Shown: positions 7,287 through 16,167 of the stretch, in pieces | How the letters are laid out: each line of letters starts with the position of its first letter | Numbering within the stretch: position 1 is the stretch's first letter | Assembly: GCA_027489275.1 (NCBI GenBank) | Contig: JAIYAB010000190.1 | Coordinates: 1-49,134, forward strand | Direction: 5' to 3' | Origin: Hyphomicrobiales bacterium | Lineage (GTDB): Bacteria > Pseudomonadota > Alphaproteobacteria > Rhizobiales > Beijerinckiaceae | DNA: 49,134 bases | Notes under the pieces: model-generated | What the model was told of the DNA's origin: nothing | Seen by the model: only the letters and a program-made list of their open reading frames with translations | Database searches by the model: none | Position numbers and translations under genes: made by a program

Positions 7287-8987
7287 TCACGACCATGGCA
7301 GGCTGCCGCCAGGCAGCCGTCGGCCGAGCAGGTGAAGAACCCCCATCACGGCGCCCACGACCACGGACGACACGATGCCGACCGCTGCGGCCGTCGAGGC
7401 CAGGCCGGCTTCCTCCAGCGAGAAGAGAACGACGCCCACCGTCTCCGTGCCGCGCGACCACAGGAGGGCCGAGACCGTGAGTTCGTTGAACGCGATCAGG
7501 AACACCATCAGCGCGCCGGCCGCCGCGCCGGGCGCGACCGCCGGCAGCACGACATGGCGCAGGCTTTGCAGTCGACCCGCGCCGCACAGCGCGGCCGCCT
7601 CCTCGATGCTGCGATCGAACTGGTCGAGCGACGCCGTCACCGGCTTGAGGGCGAGCGGAAGAAAGCGGGAGACGTAGGCGAGCAAGATGATCGCAGCCGT
7701 CCCGTAGAGGCTGACGCCGACGAGCGGCAGCGGCTTCAGCAGGAGGAGGATCGCGGCGAGGGCGAGCACGACGCCGGGCAACGCGTAAGGCAGTTCGCAC
7801 AGCGTCTCGACCGTTCCGCGCAGCCGGCGAACGTCGCGGGACAGGGCATAGGCAATACCCACGGCGAGGACGGTGCAGATGATGGCAGCCGTTGCGGAGA
7901 ACAGGAGCGAATTGCGGAACGCGCGAACGGTGGAGTCCTGCCTGACGAGGACCTCGACGAAGTGGTCCGCCGTCGCGTTGGAGAGCGTCAGGGCCATCCC
8001 GTAGGACGGGACGAGGCTGCTTGTCAGGAGCGAGGCAAGGGGGAGAACGAGCCCGACGCCGACGAGCGCCCACATCAGGAGGGCAAAGGGTGCGACCCTT
8101 GCGCCGCCTGCCCACAGCGCATCGAGCGTTCGACCGTCGCCGGTCAAACCCGCGCTGCGTCGCACGGCATGGCGGGCCAGCATGACGCTCGCCGTCGCCA
8201 GGACGAGGAGGATCAGGCTCAGGCTCGCGACGTCGCCGATGACGCTGGGTCCGAAGCTGGACAGCCGCCTGTAGATCAGCGTCGGCAGCGTCAGGTAGCC
8301 GCTCGACAGGCCGAGCACCGCCGGTATGCCGAAATTGCCCAGCGCCGCCGCGAAACAGAGCAGTCCCGCCGCCACGAGATGGCTTCGCACAAGAGGCAGG
8401 ATCACCCGGGTGACCGTCTGCCATCGCGACGCCCCGTCGATCTGCGCGGCCTCCACCATGTCGCGGGGCACGCGGAGAAGGCCGGCCCGTACGACGACGA
8501 AGGCGAGCGGCGCATGGTGCAGGGCGAGCAGGGCGATGATCCCCCCGCCGCTGCGCATCGGATTCGGCGAGCCCGGCTCGGGCGCCAGACCCAGGGTGAG
8601 CAGAAGGGGCGACGAGGGGCCGAGCATCCCGATGAAGGCGACCGCGATCACCTGCGGCGCCATCATCATCGAGAGGACGAACAGGAATGCGAACGTGCGG
8701 CGACCCGGCATGCGCCAGAGGGTGATCGCCACCGCGCAGGCCGCGCCGATCGTCGTCGCGGCCAGCGCAGACGCGAAACCGGATTCGAGGGAGCGGACGG
8801 TCGCCAGGATCGCCGACCGCGTGGTGACCACGTCGGCGAAGGCAGAAGGGGACCACGTCCCGCCGCGGCCGAGCCCGGCCGTGACCAGCTGGCCGATCGG
8901 CAGGATCACGAGAAGGAAGACCGGAAGAAGGACGGTGAGCAGCGAGCCCAGAGGGGCTCGCTGCCACGGGGAGGCGATTGCCCGCAT
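7287..8987 (-). CDS. ABC transporter permease, fused double-domain (iron/2-aminoethylphosphonate/thiamine type)
   Basis: A 566-aa inner-membrane permease built of two consecutive BPD_transp_1 modules of about 280 residues each, as in FbpB, ThiP and PhnU/V-like importers. Each half has about six hydrophobic segments. The ATPase-contact loops appear as EAAQIDGASRWQ in the N-terminal half and EEAAALCGAGRLQ in the C-terminal half. The start ATG 8987 has only a weak ribosome site and lies 19 nt downstream of the binding-protein stop, so the two genes form one transcript. The expected partner ATPase is not encoded next to them. The substrate could be ferric iron, a phosphonate, a polyamine or thiamine; the sequence does not decide. 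Confidence 0.92.
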   Translation of the reverse strand: MRAIASPWQRAPLGSLLTVLLPVFLLVILPIGQLVTAGLGRGGTWSPSAFADVVTTRSAILATVRSLESGFASALAATTIGAACAVAITLWRMPGRRTFAFLFVLSMMMAPQVIAVAFIGMLGPSSPLLLTLGLAPEPGSPNPMRSGGGIIALLALHHAPLAFVVVRAGLLRVPRDMVEAAQIDGASRWQTVTRVILPLVRSHLVAAGLLCFAAALGNFGIPAVLGLSSGYLTLPTLIYRRLSSFGPSVIGDVASLSLILLVLATASVMLARHAVRRSAGLTGDGRTLDALWAGGARVAPFALLMWALVGVGLVLPLASLLTSSLVPSYGMALTLSNATADHFVEVLVRQDSTVRAFRNSLLFSATAAIICTVLAVGIAYALSRDVRRLRGTVETLCELPYALPGVVLALAAILLLLKPLPLVGVSLYGTAAIILLAYVSRFLPLALKPVTASLDQFDRSIEEAAALCGAGRLQSLRHVVLPAVAPGAAAGALMVFLIAFNELTVSALLWSRGTETVGVVLFSLEEAGLASTAAAVGIVSSVVVGAVMGVLHLLGRRLPGGSLPWS

Positions 8988-9006
8988 CAGCCGGGCCGGG
9001 GCAGCG

Positions 9007-9978
9007 TCACTGGCCGAAGATCTCGCCGAAGCGCTTCTTGTTGGCGGTATCCTCCGCCAGCGCCTTCGCCGGGTCGAACGACATCAGCTTGATGCTGGAC
9101 CGGTCCGGATATCCGGCCGGCAGCGGGGTCGTCGGAAGGGCGGGAACGTAACCCTGGCGACGGGCGAGATCCTGTCCTTCGTCCGAAAGGATGAAATCGA
9201 CGAACGCTTTCGCCGCAGTCGGATTGGCCGATGTCTTCAGGACCGCGATCGGCTCGCTGACCGCCGAGACGCCTTCCTTCGGGAACACGAATTCCACTGG
9301 AGCGCCCTTCGCCTTCTCGCGGATCGGCATGAAGTCGACGATCATCCCGAACATCTTCTCGCCGCCGGCCACCTGCTTGAGGATGTCGCCGTTTCCGCCC
9401 GCTGCCAGCGCGCGGTTGCCGGCCAGCGCGTCGTAGTAGCTCCAGCCTTCCGGCAGGTTCGCCGTGAGCGTTACGGTGTGGATCATCGCCGCTCCGGACG
9501 TCATCGGAGACGGCAGTGCGACCTGGCCCCGTGCTTCCGGGCGCTTCAGGTCGAGCCAGCTGTCGGGTTTGAACGGCGCCTTCGTGTTGTAGACGATCCC
9601 CGTCGTGATCAGCTTCGTCCCGAACCAGTGCCCTTCGGCATCATGGATGCCCGCAGGATAGGCCGCGATGTTCGCCGGCTTGTGGGCCAGGAGCCGGCCC
9701 TCCTTCTTGAGGCCCTCCATCGTCACGCTGTCGGCGATGAGCAGCAGGTCCGCCTGCGGCTGCCCGGCCTCGATTTCCGCCCGCATCTTCGCCATCAGGC
9801 GCGGCGTTCCGTCGCGGACGAACGATACGTCAACCTTGGGAAACTTCGCCTTGAACGCGTCGACGGTCTGCTGGGCGTCGGTCTGGGGCTGGCTCGTGTA
9901 GAGAACCAGCTTCCCTTCCTGCGCCGCCGCAGCGGAGCCGAGCAGGGCCAGCACGGCCGAGAGAGCAATCAACCTCAT
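9007..9978 (-). CDS. ABC transporter substrate-binding protein, ferric iron/2-AEP type
   Basis: A 323-aa periplasmic binding protein started at ATG 9978 (MRLIALSAVLALLGSAAAAQ), which gives a clean Sec signal peptide cleaved near AAAAQ; GGAG lies upstream. The ORF track's longer 10176 start adds a non-signal Arg-rich leader and is rejected. The mature protein begins GKLVLYTSQPQTDAQQTVDAF, typical of class F/AfuA-FutA-PhnS-like binding proteins, and contains DGTPRLMAKMRAEIEAGQPQADLL and the lobe pattern GIVYNT. It forms a two-gene unit with the permease at 7287. Preferred ligand is uncertain: iron(III) or a phosphonate such as 2-aminoethylphosphonate. Confidence 0.92.
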   Translation of the reverse strand: MRLIALSAVLALLGSAAAAQEGKLVLYTSQPQTDAQQTVDAFKAKFPKVDVSFVRDGTPRLMAKMRAEIEAGQPQADLLLIADSVTMEGLKKEGRLLAHKPANIAAYPAGIHDAEGHWFGTKLITTGIVYNTKAPFKPDSWLDLKRPEARGQVALPSPMTSGAAMIHTVTLTANLPEGWSYYDALAGNRALAAGGNGDILKQVAGGEKMFGMIVDFMPIREKAKGAPVEFVFPKEGVSAVSEPIAVLKTSANPTAAKAFVDFILSDEGQDLARRQGYVPALPTTPLPAGYPDRSSIKLMSFDPAKALAEDTANKKRFGEIFGQ

Positions 9979-10243
9979 CGTCGATCTCCATGAACGAGGC
10001 GTCGCCGGATGCGACGGTCTTCGCCGATAGACATGGCCTGCATGACACTCCCGTGACGTTTGCGCTAGATGGACAGCCGGGCCCGGAGCCCGTTTTCGGA
10101 TCGGGTTCGGCCGGATGGTCGCTGTCGCGTCCCGGGATCGAAAGCTGACGTCGTTCACAACGGTCGCCTGATCCACCGGACTTCGCCGGAGATCACGCCG
10201 TCCCGGCTTTCATGTTCCAGTATCCCGTCGACCTTGATCGGAT

Positions 10244-11083
10244 TCACCGTGCCTGGAGCAGGCCTGCCATGGCCGGGCCCAGTATCGTCTCGACCGAGGC
10301 GTCCGGCAGCCCGCAATGGCGCCGCACCATGTCGAGAGTTTGCTTGTAGATCATGCACTTGCGCGACACCGGCCAATCAGAGCCCCAATGCATACGCCAC
10401 GGCCCGTAGTGCTCGTGAAGCGTACGCACGATGGGAGCCAGCTGAGGATAGGGGTAGTCCATGTCCGGCGACGCCACGTTTCCGAATCCGGAGATCTTGA
10501 CGCCGATGTTGGGGTGCCGGGCCGCCTCGGTCACCAGCCGCATCGCATCGCGGGTCCCGGCGCTGCGGGGGCCCAGGAACGCCATGTGGTGGCACAGGAT
10601 GTCGAGTTTCGGATAGGCCTCGGCCGCCGCCGTGACGATCGGCATCTGCGACGGCATCACGGACAGGCTCGCGATCAACCGGCGGGATTCCGCTTCGGCC
10701 AGGAAGCGACGTCCTTCTCCCGACCCGAGCCATGCGCCGTCGTCGTCTTCGGCCAGATAGTACGTGAAGCCGACCAGCCCGTAGCGCACGGCGGCCTCGG
10801 CAAGCCGCGTCGCCGCCCCGTCACGCCGGTAGTACGGCGTCCAGCGGGAGTCGATGTCGGCAAACGGCACGAAACGACCGGGATGGGCCGCGGCGACCTG
10901 CGCCACATAGTCGTTCGAATCCGGGTTGTCTCCAATCGCCGCCGAGATCAACACGGCCTTCTCGACACCGTTCTGGTCCATCTCGAACAACAACTGCTCG
11001 GCGCGCGCGCGGCTCTCCGTGTCCGGCACCGGCGGCTGATAGGGCCAGCGCTTCCAGACGTGGCAATGGGCATCGATGATCAT
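10244..11083 (-). CDS. Amidohydrolase-2 family protein, probable sugar-lactone hydrolase
   Basis: A 279-aa TIM-barrel metal hydrolase. Metal-site motifs are HxH at H6/H8 (DAHCHVW), H165/H166 (LCHHMAF) and D236 in the family hallmark HWGSDWPVS. The group includes L-fuconolactonase, L-rhamnono-gamma-lactonase and 2-pyrone-4,6-dicarboxylate lactonase. Beside a rhamnonate-dehydratase-like enzyme, lactone hydrolysis is the most economical role. The start ATG 11083 overlaps the stop of the upstream ABC ATPase (ATGA), making it the last gene of the seven-gene operon that starts at 17931. The 616-aa ORF-track frame is a read-through shadow. A decarboxylase of the same superfamily is the main alternative. 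Confidence 0.88.
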   Translation of the reverse strand: MIIDAHCHVWKRWPYQPPVPDTESRARAEQLLFEMDQNGVEKAVLISAAIGDNPDSNDYVAQVAAAHPGRFVPFADIDSRWTPYYRRDGAATRLAEAAVRYGLVGFTYYLAEDDDGAWLGSGEGRRFLAEAESRRLIASLSVMPSQMPIVTAAAEAYPKLDILCHHMAFLGPRSAGTRDAMRLVTEAARHPNIGVKISGFGNVASPDMDYPYPQLAPIVRTLHEHYGPWRMHWGSDWPVSRKCMIYKQTLDMVRRHCGLPDASVETILGPAMAGLLQAR

Positions 11084-12066
11084 GCGCCCCCCAGCGGTCG
11101 GATGCATCGCACATGGCGGCCCGGCGCGATTTCGGCCAGGGCCGGCTCGGCCCGTGCGCAGTCCATGGTGGCGAACGGGCAGCGCGGAGCGAACGGGCAG
11201 CCCGTGCCGGGTATGCCGTTTCCACCCTCCCCGGGTTCGATCGCGTCGAGATTCCACGGCACGTCCGGGTCCGGCGACGGGATCGCGTCGATCAGGGCGC
11301 GCGTGTAGGGATGGCGCGGCGCATTGATGACCTCCTCCGCGCCGCCGCTCTCCACGATCACGCCCGCGAACAGCACGACGATCGTGTCGGCGACCTGGTA
11401 GGCGGTGGTCAGGTCGTGGGTGACGTAGACGAGCGAGATGCCTGCCTCCTCCTTCAGGCGCAGCAGCGTCTGGAGGATCGTCGAGCGCAGCGAGGCGTCG
11501 ACCATCGAGACCGGCTCGTCGGCAAGGATGATGTGCGGGTCGAGCAGCAAGGCCCGCGCGATCATGATCCGCTGGCGCTGCCCGCCCGACAACTGGTGGG
11601 GATACTTGCCCAGCGTTTCGCCGGGCCGCAGCCCGACCGTCTCGAGCGCCGTCTCGATCTTCGCCCGCGCGTCGTTCCTGTCGCGCGCGATGCCGAAGAC
11701 CGACAGAGGCGTGAACAGCGCATGGTCGACGCGATAGAAGGGGTTGAAGACCTCGAACGGATCCTGGAAGACCGCCTGCACCTCGCGGCGGAAGACCCGG
11801 CGCTCTCCGCCGGTCATCTTCGCGATATCGACGCCGCGATAGGTCACGGTGCCCGAGGTCGGCGACCGGAAGCCCAGCAGCAGGTGGGTCAACGTCGTCT
11901 TGCCGCTGCCGCTCTCGCCGACCACGGCGACGATGCTCGGCTTCTCGCCTCCGATGCCCAGCGTTGCGTCCCGCAGCGCCGTCTTGGCGATGCGGCCGCC
12001 GAAGCCGGAGCGGAAGACGACGCTCGCGTCCCTGGCTTCGAGCCGCCCGGTTTTCGACGCGCTCAT
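11080..12066 (-). CDS. ABC transporter ATP-binding protein, OppF/DppF type
   Basis: A 328-aa nucleotide-binding subunit. Visible motifs are Walker A GESGSGKTT (about 50-58), Q-loop Q101 (VFQDPF), signature LSGGQRQR (159-166), Walker B ILADEP with E184 and switch H217 (VTHDL). The C-terminal oligopeptide/dipeptide-type extension has the Cys cluster GTGCPFAPRCPF, MDCA and HVRC, which in this family may hold an iron-sulfur cluster. The start ATG 12066 overlaps the preceding stop (ATGA). It pairs with the 12063-13016 subunit to energise the permeases at 13013-14865. Confidence 0.95.
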   Translation of the reverse strand: MSASKTGRLEARDASVVFRSGFGGRIAKTALRDATLGIGGEKPSIVAVVGESGSGKTTLTHLLLGFRSPTSGTVTYRGVDIAKMTGGERRVFRREVQAVFQDPFEVFNPFYRVDHALFTPLSVFGIARDRNDARAKIETALETVGLRPGETLGKYPHQLSGGQRQRIMIARALLLDPHIILADEPVSMVDASLRSTILQTLLRLKEEAGISLVYVTHDLTTAYQVADTIVVLFAGVIVESGGAEEVINAPRHPYTRALIDAIPSPDPDVPWNLDAIEPGEGGNGIPGTGCPFAPRCPFATMDCARAEPALAEIAPGRHVRCIRPLGGA

Positions 12067-13016
12067 GCCGGCCCCACGAGATGGCAGGCGACAAGGTGAT
12101 CCGACCCCACGGGTCGCGGCGCGGGCGCCTCGATCCGGCAGCGCGCCTCCGCGATCGGGCAACGCGTCTGGAAAGGACAGCCGGGCGGCCGTTCGGTCAG
12201 CGACGGCGGCACGCCCGGTATGCCCTGGAAGGCCCGGCGCGCCGTCAGCGAGGGCAGCGCGCCGATCAGCAGCTTCGTGTAGGGATGCGTGGGTGATCGG
12301 AACACGGTCTTGACCGGCCCGGTTTCGACGAGCCGGCCCGCATACATGACGCCGATCCGGTCGACGAAGTGCGCCATCAGCGCCATGTCGTGGCCGATCA
12401 GGATGATGGCTGCTCCGATGTCCTGCTGGACGCGACCGAGCGTGGCGAGCACCTGCTTCTGGACCACGACGTCGAGGGCCGAGGTCGGCTCGTCGGCCAG
12501 GATCACCGCCGGCGTCAGCGCGATGGCGAGGGCGATGCAGACGCGCTGCTTCATTCCGCCAGACAACTCGTGCGGGAATCGCGCGGCCACGGCGGGCGGA
12601 AGGCCGACGCGCGAGAGCAGGCCGGCGACGTGCCCGTCATCCGGGTCGATATCGTGGGCTGCGAAGAGATCGGCAAACTGGGCGCCGATAGGCAGGACAG
12701 GATTGAGCGAACTCATCGCGCCCTGCGGCACGAGCGACATGCGCGCGAACCGGGTGCGGCGAAGGTCCTCCTCGGACAGGGCCAGAACGTCGCGGCCTTC
12801 GAGGCGCACATGGCCGGCCGAAATCTCGCCCGGGGGGCGGATCATGCGCATCAGCGCCAGCACGGTCGTGGACTTCCCCGACCCGCTTTCGCCGACGAGG
12901 CCCATCCGCTCGCGCGGCATCAGGTTGAATCCGATGCCGTCCACCGCGTAGGCCGGGCCGACCGGCGTCCGGTACCGGACGGAGAGATCCGCGACCTCGA
13001 GGACGGGCCCGCTCAC
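12063..13016 (-). CDS. ABC transporter ATP-binding protein, OppD/DppD type
   Basis: A 317-aa nucleotide-binding subunit. It has Walker A GESGSGKST (about 42-50), signature LSGGMKQR, Walker B ILADEPTSALD and switch IGHD. The C-terminal Opp/Dpp extension has the Cys pattern PPGCPFQTRCPIAEARC. I start it at GTG 13016 (VSGPVLEVADLSVRY), which overlaps the stop of the permease gene as GTGA; the ORF track's 13124 start lies inside that permease. It forms a heterodimer with the OppF-type protein. The context places it in import of the sugar derivative handled by this operon, not necessarily of peptides. Confidence 0.95.
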   Translation of the reverse strand: MSGPVLEVADLSVRYRTPVGPAYAVDGIGFNLMPRERMGLVGESGSGKSTTVLALMRMIRPPGEISAGHVRLEGRDVLALSEEDLRRTRFARMSLVPQGAMSSLNPVLPIGAQFADLFAAHDIDPDDGHVAGLLSRVGLPPAVAARFPHELSGGMKQRVCIALAIALTPAVILADEPTSALDVVVQKQVLATLGRVQQDIGAAIILIGHDMALMAHFVDRIGVMYAGRLVETGPVKTVFRSPTHPYTKLLIGALPSLTARRAFQGIPGVPPSLTERPPGCPFQTRCPIAEARCRIEAPAPRPVGSDHLVACHLVGPA

Positions 13017-13858
13017 AGTCCGCCCAGCCGCTTGTTGGCGACACGGTCCATGCCGGCCGAGGTGAGCAGGAGGGCGATGAAGATCAGGGCGAGGGCGAGG
13101 ATGGGCGGGCCCCACCACCACCACATGCCCCGGATGATGGCCCCATAGAACTGCGCCCAGAAGATCGTCATGCCGAGCGTGAGCTCGGTCTGGGGGCCGA
13201 GGCCGAGAGCCTCGAGCCCGATCGTCGCCAGCATCGCCTGGCCGACCGCGATCACGAAGCTGGCGGCGATGTAGGGCAGGAGATTGGGCAGAACCTCCAC
13301 GAAGACGAGGCGCAGGCCGCCCAGTCCGCTCAGCCGCGCGACCTGCACGTAGCCACGCTCGCGGACGGACAGGGTCTGCGCGCGGATGGCCCGCGCGGCG
13401 ACCATCCAGGACAGCCCCGCGACGATGACGGCCATCAGTTCGACCGACATGGAGCGGACATTGGCGGCGACCAGCACGAGAACGGCCACGCTGGGGATCG
13501 TCATCATCACGTCCGACGCCGTGCGGATCGTCGCGTCGATCAGCCCGCCCATGAAGCCCGCCACCAGTCCCAGCGTGACGCCGACCGTCAGGCTGATGAG
13601 GCCTGCGATCAGGCCGATCTTCAGGGTCTGGGGCATGGCCAGCGCCATCACGGTCAGCACGTCGCGGCCCTGGGCATCGGTGCCGAACCAGTGAAGGGCG
13701 GAGGGCGGCCGGCGAGGCGCCACCGCGCCCACCTGGGCCAGCGACTGGTCCACGATCATCGGTCCGAAGATCGATGCCACCGCCAGGACGGCGAAGATGG
13801 ACAGGCCCGCGATGAGAGGCAGGTTGCCGCGAAACAGGCTGGCGAGCGACGGACCCAT
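13013..13858 (-). CDS. ABC transporter permease, OppC/DppC type
   Basis: A 281-aa inner-membrane permease with an N-terminal hydrophobic segment (about 13-33) and a five-helix BPD_transp_1 core. The periplasmic hallmark HWFGTDAQGRDVLTVM after the first helix is typical of OppC/DppC. The ATPase-contact loop is near SVRERGYVQVARLSGLGG. The start ATG 13858 lies 2 nt after the OppB-type stop, and its 3' end overlaps the next gene by GTGA. The 1404-aa ORF-track frame containing it is an artefact of several genes lying in one open minus frame. Confidence 0.94.
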   Translation of the reverse strand: MGPSLASLFRGNLPLIAGLSIFAVLAVASIFGPMIVDQSLAQVGAVAPRRPPSALHWFGTDAQGRDVLTVMALAMPQTLKIGLIAGLISLTVGVTLGLVAGFMGGLIDATIRTASDVMMTIPSVAVLVLVAANVRSMSVELMAVIVAGLSWMVAARAIRAQTLSVRERGYVQVARLSGLGGLRLVFVEVLPNLLPYIAASFVIAVGQAMLATIGLEALGLGPQTELTLGMTIFWAQFYGAIIRGMWWWWGPPILALALIFIALLLTSAGMDRVANKRLGGL

Positions 13859-13860
13859 CT

Positions 13861-14865
13861 TCAGTTTCGCTTGTTGGTGATGCGCGGATCGATCAGCGGG
13901 TAAAGCAGATCGAGAACGAACATCGTCACCGCGATCGAGATCGACAGGACCAGCACGATCCCCTGGATCACGAAGAAATCCTTGCTCTGGATCGCCTGGT
14001 AGAGCCGGTAGCCCATCCCCGGATAGGAGAAGATGACCTCGACCAGGATCGCGCCCGAGACGAGGTGGCCGAGCGTGAGCGCGAGCTTCGTGATCTGCGG
14101 CAGCAGCGCGTTGCGCACCGCGTACCAGAGAAAGATGCGGCGCTGCGTGAGGCCCTTCGCCTCGGCGAGCATGATGTAGTCCTCGCCCAGCACCGATACG
14201 AGCATGCCCCGCATGCCGATCGCCCACGAGCCGATCTGTGCCAGGACGATCGACAGGGCCGGCAGGGTCGCGTGCCAGAGAATGCCGCCGACGGTCGCCC
14301 AGTTGAAACCCGGCGTCATGTCGAAGGGGAAGCCGCCGCCGGCTGGAAAGACGCGGTACACGATCGCGCCGACGAACAGCAGGATGACGCCGATCAGGAA
14401 ATACGGGATCGCCGAGAGGACGAGAAAAGGCGCGGCGAACCAGCCGAGCCACCGCGGCGCGCGCGGCCAGGCCAGCAGGCCGCCCATCAGCGTGCCGATG
14501 GCGAAGCTGATCAGCGTCGCCATGCCGAGCAGCCCCAGCGTCCAGGGCATGGCGCCCGCGATGCTCTCGCTCACCCGCTCGGGATAATTGGCGAGCGAGA
14601 ACCCGAGATCGAACCGCAGCACCATGCCCCAGTAGTCGAAGTATTGCCGCCATACGGGCTGGTCGAGTCCGAACCTCGCGCGGTAGCTGTCGACGATGGC
14701 CTTGACGTCGCCGACCGATCCGCTGGAGGTCGAGACGAGCTGGTTCAGCTGCTGCTCGACAGGATCGCCGGGCGTCAGGCGCGGCAGCGCGAAATTGATC
14801 GACACGGCCAGCGCGAACACCAGCAGCATGATCCCGAAGCGGCGGATCGCGTAGTCGAGATACAT
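13861..14865 (-). CDS. ABC transporter permease, OppB/DppB type
   Basis: A 334-aa inner-membrane permease. The N-terminal helix RRFGIMLLVFALAVSINFALPRLTPGDP is the usual OppB/DppB opening, followed by a periplasmic domain containing RFGLDQPVWRQYFDYW and five further hydrophobic helices. The ATPase-contact loop is GEDYIMLAEAKGLTQRRIF. It partners the OppC-type permease downstream (2-nt gap) and the family-5 binding protein encoded at 16168-17931. The start ATG 14865 follows the enolase gene by 27 nt. Confidence 0.95.
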   Translation of the reverse strand: MYLDYAIRRFGIMLLVFALAVSINFALPRLTPGDPVEQQLNQLVSTSSGSVGDVKAIVDSYRARFGLDQPVWRQYFDYWGMVLRFDLGFSLANYPERVSESIAGAMPWTLGLLGMATLISFAIGTLMGGLLAWPRAPRWLGWFAAPFLVLSAIPYFLIGVILLFVGAIVYRVFPAGGGFPFDMTPGFNWATVGGILWHATLPALSIVLAQIGSWAIGMRGMLVSVLGEDYIMLAEAKGLTQRRIFLWYAVRNALLPQITKLALTLGHLVSGAILVEVIFSYPGMGYRLYQAIQSKDFFVIQGIVLVLSISIAVTMFVLDLLYPLIDPRITNKRN

Positions 14866-14892
14866 CGTCGCCCCGGATCCGCTGTTGCTCGG

Positions 14893-16095
14893 TCAGACCC
14901 GGAGCCGGTCCAGGACCGCGTCCGTCAGCTCCAGTCCGAAGCCGGGCGCGTCGTTGGGGACGAGCCATCCGTTTTCCGGCACGCGCATGCCCGGGAACAC
15001 GATCGTCTCGATCAACGGTACGCCGGGACCGCCGCCGACGAAGTATTCCCCCCAGGTGACATTCGGCATCGCGAAGGAGAAGTGCTGGCCGTAAGGCGTG
15101 TTCATGCCGGCGTGCAGGATGACGGGGATGCCCGCCGCCTCGGCAAGGTGGGCGATGCGCATGCATCCCGTGAAACCACAGGCCCACGCGATGTCCGGCT
15201 GGAAGATGTCGGCCACGCGCTTGGCGGCTGCGTAGGCGAAGGTCTGCGGCACGTACCAGTGCTCGCCGGTCGCCAGCGTCTGCCAGGGCAGGCGCTCGCG
15301 CAGCGCCTCGTGCGACAGGAGATCCTCCGGCGTCAGGCAGTCCTCGATCCACTTGAGACCGTAGGGCCGCAGCCGCTCCGCCATGCGCACCGCGAATTCG
15401 ACATCGAAGGCCATCCAGCAGTCGAGCATCAGCTCGACGTCGCGCCCTATGGCCTCCCGCGTCCGGGCGACGAGATCCTCGTTCCTGTTGATCGCGTCGA
15501 GGCCGTCGGCGACGCCATAGGGGCAGGCCAGCTTCGTCGCCTTGAAGCCGAGCTCCATGTTCCAGTCGGTGTCGTTGCCGGTGGCGTAGCAGAACTGGCG
15601 GTCGCGGGCGGGGCCGCCCGCCAGTTCGTAGACGGGGACGCCGAGGATCTTGCCCTTCAGGTCCCAGAGCGCGAGGTCGACGGCGCTGATGGCATAGGAG
15701 GACAGGCCGGCGGCGCTGTAGGGCGAGGCGGCGCGCACCATCGTGTCCCACAGGCGGTCGATGGCGAACGCATTCTCCCCGACGAGAAGCGGCGCGAGGT
15801 GATCGTTGATCAGGTCGATGACGGGCTGGCCGTAGCGCGAGACCCCGAATCCCCACTGGCCGTCCGAAGAGCGGACGATACAGCCGACCGACGGGAAGTC
15901 CGGGCGCCACAGTGTCCGCAGCTTCTTGAAGCGCGGATAGCGCGACATCGGTCCGGCGACTTCCTGGTCCTTGGTCCACGGCGGGCGGCGCGCCTTCGTC
16001 GGCGTCCGGTCGAGCCCCTCGGTGTAGGCGGCTCCGACCATCTCGTTCTTGATGGCGAAGGCGCGGATCTCGGTGATCGTCGGCGTCTTGGACAT
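14893..16095 (-). CDS. L-rhamnonate dehydratase-like enolase-superfamily protein
   Basis: A 400-aa member of the mandelate racemase subgroup that most resembles RhmD. The opening ends in GPMSRYPRF, as in RhmD's TPMSKY. Metal ligands are D225 in LMLDCWMAFDV, E251 in KWIEDCL and E278 in GEH. D301 (QPDIAW) and H328 (LHAGMN) complete the dyad. RhmD dehydrates L-rhamnonate to 2-keto-3-deoxy-L-rhamnonate; related members act on other 6-deoxy or pentonic acids, so the exact acid is open. It is the second gene of the transporter operon, just after the binding protein, and the hairpin at 16134-16161 precedes it. Confidence 0.88.
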   Translation of the reverse strand: MSKTPTITEIRAFAIKNEMVGAAYTEGLDRTPTKARRPPWTKDQEVAGPMSRYPRFKKLRTLWRPDFPSVGCIVRSSDGQWGFGVSRYGQPVIDLINDHLAPLLVGENAFAIDRLWDTMVRAASPYSAAGLSSYAISAVDLALWDLKGKILGVPVYELAGGPARDRQFCYATGNDTDWNMELGFKATKLACPYGVADGLDAINRNEDLVARTREAIGRDVELMLDCWMAFDVEFAVRMAERLRPYGLKWIEDCLTPEDLLSHEALRERLPWQTLATGEHWYVPQTFAYAAAKRVADIFQPDIAWACGFTGCMRIAHLAEAAGIPVILHAGMNTPYGQHFSFAMPNVTWGEYFVGGGPGVPLIETIVFPGMRVPENGWLVPNDAPGFGLELTDAVLDRLRV

Positions 16096-16133
16096 GGCGT
16101 GACCGGACTTTGCGATGGAGGGGCAGCAGCAAA

Positions 16134-16161
16134 GAGGGGGCGCCGTCGCCGACGCCCCCTC
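16134..16161 (-). terminator. Intercistronic stem-loop after the binding-protein gene
   Basis: A perfect 9-bp stem (GAGGGGGCG/CGCCCCCTC) with a 10-nt loop begins 6 nt after the binding-protein stop. On the transcribed strand it is followed by TTT. Hairpins here commonly stop some transcripts or protect the 3' end of abundant binding-protein mRNA while the rest of the operon is read at lower level. Confidence 0.6.
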
Positions 16162-16167
16162 CTGTCG

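Noticed and set aside
11080-13016. OppD/OppF ATPases as partners of the ATPase-less permease at 7287-8987
   Set aside because: They are Opp-type with Cys-rich extensions, overlap Opp-type permeases in a separate operon, and do not match the Fbp/Pot-type ATPases used by that permease class.
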